Of a stretch of 28,839 nt of DNA, positions 23,100 through 28,839 are shown in pieces. Position 1 is the stretch's first letter, and the number at the start of each line of letters is the position of its first letter. This stretch comes from Thaumasiovibrio sp043421945 (GTDB lineage Bacteria; Pseudomonadota; Gammaproteobacteria; Enterobacterales; Vibrionaceae). The position numbers and the translations under genes are program-made. The stretch spans positions 1-28,839 of the forward strand of contig JBHOGO010000059.1 in assembly GCA_043421945.1 (NCBI GenBank), given 5' to 3'. Under the pieces are notes generated by a model. The model was not told where the DNA came from. It worked only from the letters and a program-made list of their open reading frames with translations, and searched no databases.

Positions 23100-24710
23100 C
23101 TAGTGCTCAATATAATGTAGGTAATCAAAGTCAGCGTGATGACCACCATACGCTAAATCTTGACAACACAAACCTATAAATGCGCCTGTAAATCCAGTGC
23201 CAGTGACAGCATCATCAGAAAGCGCTGTTGCATCAAGATCAATAGGAACGGTTAGCCAATCTGAACCATTAAAGCTGTACATAAAGCGTGCTATATCAAG
23301 GTCTACGATGAGCTTCATGTAAAGGTTAGTGCAACTACCAATATAGATATTGTTTTCGTAAGGTGTTGAGTGACAATAGTCTTTATTGTTTGCCGCAATG
23401 ACCTTCAAATAATTTTCTTGTCTGTCATCATCATAACTCATAGCAAGGTAGTAAAAGTTAGCAGTGTTATAATAATAGATTAACCCTGCCATATGCTGAC
23501 AAGACGTTGGAGTGAATTCGATATAGGTTTCAGCTGAAAAACAAAACCCTTGCTGACGCCTTGCTATTAAACTTTGGTCAAACTTTGATTCCGGTGATTG
23601 TTGACCAAATAATCTCAAGTAGCTTTTTCTTGCCGTCAGTGAAAGCATGTCAGACGTAGGTGGCCTCCTTAATGTATTGAGGTGTATATTCATGATTTCA
23701 CTATCAAAGTGTTCCAGCATTTCTGTTTGATTACAAGCAGCTGTATTTTCCCCGGTTGTCCGAGGAGCTGATATGTTTGTGTGAGGGAAGTTGGCATCTG
23801 TATCCCGACTTTCTGTAAGATAAAGCCATCCATCTTCTCGCCACTCAACACTTTGTATAGCGGTTTCACGGCCCAATATACACCGCTTTGTATGCCTAAC
23901 GGGTCTCGCGCAAAGGTGAGCTAAATACCATTCATTTTCGGGAGTATTGACTAAGCAGCCATGACCCGCCTTTTGTAGTACTGCGTGGGTATCACTCCCT
24001 ACTGATGTCAATATTGGGTTTTGAGGATGAATTTCATACGGGCCCGTCAGGCTTTTAGAACGTGCGAGGGTCACAGCATGTTCATATCCTGTGCCACCTT
24101 CTGCGGTCATCAGGTAATAATAACCGTTATGCTTATAGATATGAGGACCTTCTGTTAATCTTAATAGTGACCCTTTAAAAATATTATAAATAGGCCCAAC
24201 AAGCTTTTGCTCTTCTTCACTATATTCTTGTAATAAAATCCCGTCGAAATTGTGCTTGCCAAAATCAGAGCTCCATTTCATATTGACAAGCCATTTTCGG
24301 CCGTCATCATCGTGGAACAACGACGGGTCAAAACCACTACAGTTCAAATAGACGGGATCACTCCAGTCGCCAGTAACCTTGTCGCACATCACTAGATAGT
24401 TTGGGGTATCTTTGATCATCCCCAGATTTCTCACGTTGGTGTATATTAAATAAAATTTATCATCACAATGAGTTAAGCACGGAGCCCAAACGCCACACGA
24501 ATCGTCGATCCCTCGCATATCCAGCTGGGAGGTTCTGTTGAGCGGATGCGCAATTAATGTCCAATTGTTCAAATCGTTTGAATGGTGGATCTGAACACCT
24601 GGAAACCACTCAAACGTCGATGTTGCTATGTAATATTCATTACCCACTCGACATATTGATGGATCAGGATTAAACCCCTTCAAAATAGGATTAATAATTT
24701 CACTGCTCAT
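23100..24710 (-). CDS. Glycoside hydrolase family 43 (beta-xylosidase/arabinofuranosidase type)
   Basis: A 536-residue inverting glycosidase with no signal peptide, so it probably acts in the cytoplasm on imported oligosaccharides. The N-terminal five-bladed β-propeller carries the catalytic base Asp16 (GFNPDPSI), the pKa-modulating Asp128 (GFDPSLFHDDDG) and the acid Glu187 (RLTEGPHIYK). The C-terminal half is the β-sandwich typical of XynB-type enzymes (GFCFSAETYIEFTP, MAGLIYYYNTANFYYLA, FTGAFIGLCCQDLAYGG). This architecture matches GH43 β-xylosidases (GH43_11-like); activity on arabinose or related linkages cannot be excluded. It follows the ABC importer genes, with a hairpin in the 211-bp gap before it. 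Confidence 0.88.
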   Translation of the reverse strand: MSSEIINPILKGFNPDPSICRVGNEYYIATSTFEWFPGVQIHHSNDLNNWTLIAHPLNRTSQLDMRGIDDSCGVWAPCLTHCDDKFYLIYTNVRNLGMIKDTPNYLVMCDKVTGDWSDPVYLNCSGFDPSLFHDDDGRKWLVNMKWSSDFGKHNFDGILLQEYSEEEQKLVGPIYNIFKGSLLRLTEGPHIYKHNGYYYLMTAEGGTGYEHAVTLARSKSLTGPYEIHPQNPILTSVGSDTHAVLQKAGHGCLVNTPENEWYLAHLCARPVRHTKRCILGRETAIQSVEWREDGWLYLTESRDTDANFPHTNISAPRTTGENTAACNQTEMLEHFDSEIMNIHLNTLRRPPTSDMLSLTARKSYLRLFGQQSPESKFDQSLIARRQQGFCFSAETYIEFTPTSCQHMAGLIYYYNTANFYYLAMSYDDDRQENYLKVIAANNKDYCHSTPYENNIYIGSCTNLYMKLIVDLDIARFMYSFNGSDWLTVPIDLDATALSDDAVTGTGFTGAFIGLCCQDLAYGGHHADFDYLHYIEH

Positions 24711-24879
24711 CTATTTCGTCCTTGATTTATATAATCATCAACGGCTTATCATGGTATTCATTTAATAATTATATTGACCAAAAATACCTTCGGTAAAAGA
24801 AGTAAACTCACACTTTAAATGCCATCAAGATCTACGATTTTCATACTAAAAACAATTTGAACATGTGGTAACCAATAAC

Positions 24880-24909
24880 AACAAAGATGGCATGAAAGCC
24901 ATCTTTGTT
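24880..24909 (-). terminator. Strong hairpin after the sugar-binding-protein gene
   Basis: AACAAAGATGGC (24880-24891) pairs perfectly with 24898-24909 over a six-base loop, starting 12 bases after the binding-protein stop on the minus strand, followed by a U-rich GTTATT. It may terminate most transcripts or protect the upstream message while letting some reads reach the GH43 gene. Confidence 0.75.
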
Positions 24910-24921
24910 TGATATCAGAGT

Positions 24922-26160
24922 CTATTGAAAATCGTAAGCGTCTTGCAATGTCGCTATTGCATCTTCCGGAGTAATTGTACCACCCATTAACTCAGTAGAG
25001 ATGTCGTTAACGGCTCCTCCCAAGTGAGCACCTAAAATTTGGTCAACAAAACCATGGACATAGGTACTTTCTGGTACTAATCTTGCCATTCTACGCATAA
25101 GAGGCTCAGAAACCGCTTCTGCAGACACAGGGTTAACGGGCAACATTAACGCATCTGCTGCTAGTTGAGCCATATTTTCTTCATTAAGCCAGAAGTCGAC
25201 AAACTCGGCTGATTCTTTACTTGCAGAGTTAGTAAATGCCCAACCATCAACGCCTGAAATAATATCTGTTACCTGCCCCTTCCCACCTTCTACAGCAGGG
25301 AAACGACCAAGACCGATCAAGTCTCCTGGCACCCCCGTCCCGCTCAATGAACCGTCGGCTTGTAATTTGTATTGCCACTCACCTTGCAATTGCATAGCCA
25401 CTTGTTTGTTGCCAAATGATGCGTACGCATTCGCTGTATCTGCAGTCATATAACCGGGTTGAAACGGTTTTAAATCGGCAAGTCGTTTGAGCTGTTTAGC
25501 GGCTTCAAGAAAGGCCGGATCTTCAAATCCTTCATCCACGGCTTTTTTGAATACTTCTGGACCACCTATCCGCATTGCTAAATAGCTAAAGTAGAAATGC
25601 GAAGGCCAGTTTTCCATCGCTCCTAGCGCAAGTGGCGTTATACCCGCTTGCTTAAGCTTTTCCACAGCGCCAAGGAAACCTTCCCATTCATCAAGTTCAC
25701 TAGGATCAACCCCTGCCTGCTCTAGTAACTCAACGTTGTAATATAAAATAGTTGGCTTACTTACCCAAGGAACACCATATAGCTTTCCATCAACACGATA
25801 AGTATCTAATGCACTTTCAGGAATTTGTTTTGTAATCGTTGGAAGATAATCCGTCATATCAGCGAGTAGACCTGCATTCGCTCGGTCGACATAATCTCTT
25901 CCGCCCCAAGTGAAGATAAGATCGGGTTTGTTGGGCGACATCAACATCGTTTGCAATTTTTGCTTAAAAGGTTCACCTGATAAATAGTCGTGTTTCACCT
26001 CAATTTTATCATGGCTTTTATTGAAGCGTTCTATTTGCTCATTCCAAGCTTCATTAACAACGACTTCATTAATAGAGTGGAGTATCGATACTGGAACGGT
26101 GTTTGCGTATCCGGTAGCCGAAATGAGACAGAGTAGCGTACATAATTGTCTTAATTTCAT
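24922..26160 (-). CDS. Family-1 extracellular sugar-binding protein of ABC importer
   Basis: The periplasmic binding component of a carbohydrate ABC importer (SBP_bac_1, MalE/UgpB-like). The ATG at 26160 with AAGGA six bases upstream is preferred over a TTG at 26166, giving 412 residues with a signal peptide (MKLRQLCTLLCLISATGYA). Family features include WNEQIERFNKSHDKIEV, PDLIFTWGGRDYVDRANAGLLADMT (read as two segments, PDLIFTWGG and ANAGLLADMT), LYGVPWVSKPTILYYN, WEGFLGAVEKLKQAGITPL and AMQLQGEW. There is no lipobox cysteine, consistent with a soluble periplasmic protein. It lies after the ATPase and before the GH43 gene, so its ligand is probably a plant or algal hemicellulose oligosaccharide; the exact sugar is inferred. 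Confidence 0.9.
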   Translation of the reverse strand: MKLRQLCTLLCLISATGYANTVPVSILHSINEVVVNEAWNEQIERFNKSHDKIEVKHDYLSGEPFKQKLQTMLMSPNKPDLIFTWGGRDYVDRANAGLLADMTDYLPTITKQIPESALDTYRVDGKLYGVPWVSKPTILYYNVELLEQAGVDPSELDEWEGFLGAVEKLKQAGITPLALGAMENWPSHFYFSYLAMRIGGPEVFKKAVDEGFEDPAFLEAAKQLKRLADLKPFQPGYMTADTANAYASFGNKQVAMQLQGEWQYKLQADGSLSGTGVPGDLIGLGRFPAVEGGKGQVTDIISGVDGWAFTNSASKESAEFVDFWLNEENMAQLAADALMLPVNPVSAEAVSEPLMRRMARLVPESTYVHGFVDQILGAHLGGAVNDISTELMGGTITPEDAIATLQDAYDFQ

Positions 26161-26266
26161 ATTCAATCCTTTGTAAATTCAATGGTAACAATCACCATAT
26201 TTCAGTTATTAGATGTTTGTCTCACGGTATAAAAGAACTGCTTTTTAATATGATTACTCCTCCGTA

Positions 26267-27361
26267 TCAGCCTATGGGTTCATAAATTGATTGACCTGAC
26301 GCATGATCAAAAAGATGAATCTGGCTAATATCTGGTGTAATCCAACACTGCATTCCCACGTTAAGAGGTACTGTTGCACTGACTTCAACTTGCAGTGTGC
26401 ATGAACCAATAGATACTGCACATAAAGCGGTAGACCCTAGCAACTCATAATTTATGAGCTCTCCCGGCAGCTCAAAGTGACTATTTTTATCACTTGGCGA
26501 AGTCGTTAATGTTAAATCACTTGGGCGGATACCTAAGACTGCCCTGTCATGCCCACCAAACAATGCCCCAGGTAAGCGCAGCCCCTGTTGATTCAGCAAA
26601 ACATGGCAGCCTTTTTCATGGGTTAATTCAACATCAATGAAGTTCATTGTTGGTGTGCCAATAAAACTGGCCACAAATCGATTCGCTGGTCGTAAGAACA
26701 CCTCCTTTGGAGTGCCTATTTGCTCTATTTTTCCGTCATTCATCACAACAATTCGATCGGCGAGCGTCATTGCTTCTACTTGGTCATGAGTCACATACAC
26801 TGTGGTCTTTTGCATCTTATTGTGCATGTCTCGTATTTCAGTGCGCATGGAGTGCCGAAGCTTGGCATCTAGATTTGATAATGGCTCATCGAATAAGAAC
26901 ACTTTCGGAGTTCGTACCATTGCACGTCCCATCGCTACGCGTTGGCGTTGACCACCCGACAACGCTGCAGGTTTACGCTTGAGAAGCGGTGTGAGTTCTA
27001 GCATCTCGGCAACTTCATGAACTTTGGAGTCAATGATTGATTTATCAGTGCCGGCAAGGCGAAGTCCAAATGCAATGTTATTGTATACATTTAGGTGGGG
27101 GTAAAGAGCATAGCTTTGAAAGACCATTGCGATGTCTCTTTCTTTGGGCTCTAAATCATTGACTATGCGGCTCCCAATACAAACGTCGCCATCGCTGATA
27201 TCTTCCAACCCTGCGATCATACGTAAAGTCGTTGATTTTCCACAACCAGATGGTCCAAGTAACACGATGAACTCACCATTATCGATCTTTAGGTCAACCC
27301 CTTTTACAACATGTACTCCAGGATAATGTTTGTGCACTTTTTTCAGTTCTACAGCAGCCAT
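26267..27361 (-). CDS. Sugar ABC importer ATPase (UgpC/MsmX/MalK type)
   Basis: The 364-residue ATPase has Walker A GPSGCGKST (36-44), Q-loop VFQSYALYPHL, signature LSGGQRQRVAMGRAM, Walker B VFLFDEPLSNLDAKLR and switch VYVTHDQVEAMTLADR. A C-terminal OB-type regulatory domain follows (FIGTPTMNFI, AVLGIRPSDL). A frame extends upstream to 27484, but that part only overlaps the permease gene out of frame. GGAGG at 27366-27370, four bases upstream, sets the ATG at 27361 as the start. It begins eight bases after the permease stop. The substrate cannot be told from the ATPase itself. Confidence 0.93.
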   Translation of the reverse strand: MAAVELKKVHKHYPGVHVVKGVDLKIDNGEFIVLLGPSGCGKSTTLRMIAGLEDISDGDVCIGSRIVNDLEPKERDIAMVFQSYALYPHLNVYNNIAFGLRLAGTDKSIIDSKVHEVAEMLELTPLLKRKPAALSGGQRQRVAMGRAMVRTPKVFLFDEPLSNLDAKLRHSMRTEIRDMHNKMQKTTVYVTHDQVEAMTLADRIVVMNDGKIEQIGTPKEVFLRPANRFVASFIGTPTMNFIDVELTHEKGCHVLLNQQGLRLPGALFGGHDRAVLGIRPSDLTLTTSPSDKNSHFELPGELINYELLGSTALCAVSIGSCTLQVEVSATVPLNVGMQCWITPDISQIHLFDHASGQSIYEPIG

Positions 27362-27369
27362 AATGCCTC

Positions 27370-28194
27370 CTAACCTTTTACTGCACCGCCGGTAAGACCA
27401 GCAACGATATATTTTTGAGCTACGACGAAAAAAGCCAATGCAGGTAACACTGATACCGAAACATACGCCAATACTTTGTTCCACTCTATGCTGTACTCAC
27501 CTTGATATTGCATGATTCCCAGCGTCCATGGGTACATTGTGTCAGTATTCAAAACAACGAGAGGCAATAAGTAATTGTTCCAACTACTCACAAGCACAAA
27601 GACCCCGACAGTGGCCAAAATTGGTGTGGATAAGGGCATGACGACGAAGAAAAAGAAACGAGCATAACCACAACCATCGACTCTTGCCGCTTCGAACAAC
27701 TCCTTAGGGAGCTGTTCAAAAAACGCCCTAAACAATAAAATAGCCATTGCCAGACCAAAAGCGACTTGCGGTATGACCACACCATAAAACGAGTCAAGTA
27801 ATCCTATATCTCGTATTTTTATAAATAGAGGTAATATTCCAGTCGCGATTGGAAACATCATGCCAAGTAGAAAGTAACTATATATATAGCGTTGCCCCAT
27901 GAATTTAATATGTGAAAACGTGTATGCCGTCATTGCCCCACCTAATATTGTGAACGCAACCGTTAGCAACGAAATAACCAAAGAGTTTTTTATTGACCGC
28001 CAAAAATTTGGATTCTCAATAACACTCTGATAGTGACTCCATTCCCAAGTTATAGGTAAGCCGACAGGGTTTACTTGAAGCTCACCTAGGCTTTTAAAAC
28101 CACCTAAAAATGAAGCCCATACTGGCAAAAGGACAAAACCACATATCAACATCAAAAAACACAACCTTTGCCAATCCTTAAATAATCCTTTCAT
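27370..28194 (-). CDS. Sugar ABC importer permease, MalG type
   Basis: A 274-residue inner-membrane permease with about six membrane helices. The cytoplasmic EAA loop that docks the ATPase is clear: ELPKELFEAARVDGCGYARF followed by VVMPLSTPIL. It ends with the family tail SVLPALAFFVVAQKYIVAGLTGGAVKG (the last part reading QKYIVAGLTGGAVKG). The ribosome-binding site AGGAGG lies six bases before the ATG, in the ten-base gap to the upstream permease gene. It forms the importer with the MalF-type permease, ATPase and binding protein of this cluster. Confidence 0.92.
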   Translation of the reverse strand: MKGLFKDWQRLCFLMLICGFVLLPVWASFLGGFKSLGELQVNPVGLPITWEWSHYQSVIENPNFWRSIKNSLVISLLTVAFTILGGAMTAYTFSHIKFMGQRYIYSYFLLGMMFPIATGILPLFIKIRDIGLLDSFYGVVIPQVAFGLAMAILLFRAFFEQLPKELFEAARVDGCGYARFFFFVVMPLSTPILATVGVFVLVSSWNNYLLPLVVLNTDTMYPWTLGIMQYQGEYSIEWNKVLAYVSVSVLPALAFFVVAQKYIVAGLTGGAVKG

Positions 28195-28204
28195 TCCTGC
28201 CCTC

Positions 28205-28801
28205 CTACTTATTACGGTCTTTCATAAATGCATTTTGGTAACTGAAGGCGAACAAAACGCAGATAATAAATAGAACTACCCCGATTGCACTTCCATAACC
28301 TATGCGCATGCGACTTATTCCAAATGTATAGAGATAGCTAACGATTGAGTGACTTGAGTGGCTTGGTCCGCCTTGAGTCAGCGGCATGATTAAATCAAAC
28401 AACTGAAGTGCCCCGAGGATACTAAAGAACATGGACAATACGATGGCATGACGGATAAGAGGAATTTTTACCAAAAATACGGTTTGCCAACGATTTGCAC
28501 CGTCTATCCGTGATGCTTCCAATAAGTCTTTAGGTATACCTTGTAACGCAGCAATAAAAATCATCATATGGAAGCCAAAGTATTTCCAAACAATAACAAG
28601 TAATACTGCTGCAAACGCCCATTCCTTGTTACCGAGTATAAAAAAAGTGTCCATATTCAGAAAGTCAGTAATCATGGCGACGACACCATAATTACCATCG
28701 TAGATAAACTTCCAAATCATTCCCGCAACCACTTCAGCAAGAATGTATGGCAGGAAAAACAGCAGGGCAAGAGCATGAGTGTTTAATTTTTGTTCAAGCC
28801 C
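28205..28801 (-). CDS. Sugar ABC importer permease, MalF type, 5' part missing or disrupted
   Basis: The readable part encodes the C-terminal two thirds of a MalF/UgpA-type permease: ALLFFLPYILAEVVAGMIWK, then the EAA loop GIPKDLLEASRIDGANRWQT and IPLIRHAI, and late helices ending FSYQNAFMKDRNK. Family members have about 290-310 residues. Here the frame is closed upstream by TAA at 28802-28804, and the only start codon downstream of it is a GTG at 28732 without a ribosome-binding site, which would lack the first two helices. Restoring one G in the GGG run at 28799-28801 (AAGGGC) would reopen the frame to the window edge. The residues so gained (IAYLERVILAGIKG) are not strongly membrane-like. 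The cause may be a real frameshift, a sequence error or a junction with foreign DNA. Confidence 0.75.
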   Translation of the reverse strand, partial: GLEQKLNTHALALLFFLPYILAEVVAGMIWKFIYDGNYGVVAMITDFLNMDTFFILGNKEWAFAAVLLVIVWKYFGFHMMIFIAALQGIPKDLLEASRIDGANRWQTVFLVKIPLIRHAIVLSMFFSILGALQLFDLIMPLTQGGPSHSSHSIVSYLYTFGISRMRIGYGSAIGVVLFIICVLFAFSYQNAFMKDRNK

Positions 28802-28839
28802 TTAATTCCAGCTAGTATGACCCGCTCCAGATAGGCGAT

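Noticed and set aside
22982..23179. 65-codon frame on the plus strand overlapping the end of the GH43 gene
   Set aside because: No ribosome-binding site, no recognisable protein features, and its 3' half is antisense to the GH43 coding region.
24780..24800. TACC-TTC-GGTA palindrome upstream of GH43 considered as a LacI-type operator
   Set aside because: Short arms with an odd centre; LacI-family operators are usually even palindromes with a central CG, so support is too weak.
26182..26198. ATGGT/ACCAT inverted repeat between the ATPase and binding-protein genes
   Set aside because: Only five-base arms, expected by chance in this length of A/T-rich sequence.
27362..27484. 41-residue N-terminal extension of the sugar ABC ATPase
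   Set aside because: It overlaps the permease gene in another frame, while a GGAGG site sits just before the ATG at 27361.

Overview
The window looks like a piece of a Vibrionaceae genome (Vibrio or a close relative), probably from the second chromosome. The main reason is the gene order hutZ-hutX-hutW / tonB-exbB-exbD-hutB-hutC-hutD, which is the vibrio haem-uptake locus and lies on chromosome II in Vibrio cholerae. FabV, a DUF2986 protein, a DUF3047 protein and YbiT fit the same assignment. No rRNA, tRNA, CRISPR array, prophage or complete insertion sequence was seen. Assignments rest on motif reading without database searches.

Bases 1-8381 hold the haem/iron block. hutW, hutX and hutZ run leftward; tonB, exbB, exbD, hutB, hutC and hutD run rightward. 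The two arms diverge from a 160-bp interval carrying two back-to-back promoters and a Fur-box-like A/T repeat over both -35 regions. TonB-ExbB-ExbD energises outer-membrane haem receptors that lie elsewhere. HutB-HutC-HutD carries haem across the inner membrane. HutX, HutZ and HutW handle and break down haem in the cytoplasm. The next gene on the + strand encodes an NAD(P)H-binding reductase that could act on the tetrapyrrole product, as ChuY does in enterobacteria.

Bases 8382-11852 hold a GyrI-like protein in tandem with FabV (enoyl-ACP reductase), then an HSL-type esterase. A five-copy heptamer repeat directly follows the fabV stop codon.

Bases 12007-20547 are mostly housekeeping: an unrecognised 110-residue protein, RsgA, a tiny ribbon-helix-helix protein, YjdM/PhnA, a GcvR-like double-ACT protein, a DUF3047 protein, a YdjM-type membrane protein, a DUF2986 protein, the ABC-F protein YbiT and a small secreted protein. 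Several clear rho-independent terminators separate these units.

Bases 20630-28839 run entirely leftward. They hold an orphan family-3 solute-binding protein, a class I mannose-6-phosphate isomerase, a GH43 glycosidase and an ABC sugar importer (binding protein, ATPase, two permeases). This looks like a system for importing and cleaving short hemicellulose-type oligosaccharides. A perfect CRP core site sits upstream of manA. The first permease gene is interrupted by a stop codon near the right edge of the window.

Several start codons were moved downstream of the longest open frame because a ribosome-binding site or translational coupling favours the internal start (hutW, exbD, hutD, GyrI-like, fabV, esterase, the 110-residue protein, rsgA, DUF3047, DUF2986, the family-1 binding protein and the sugar ATPase).
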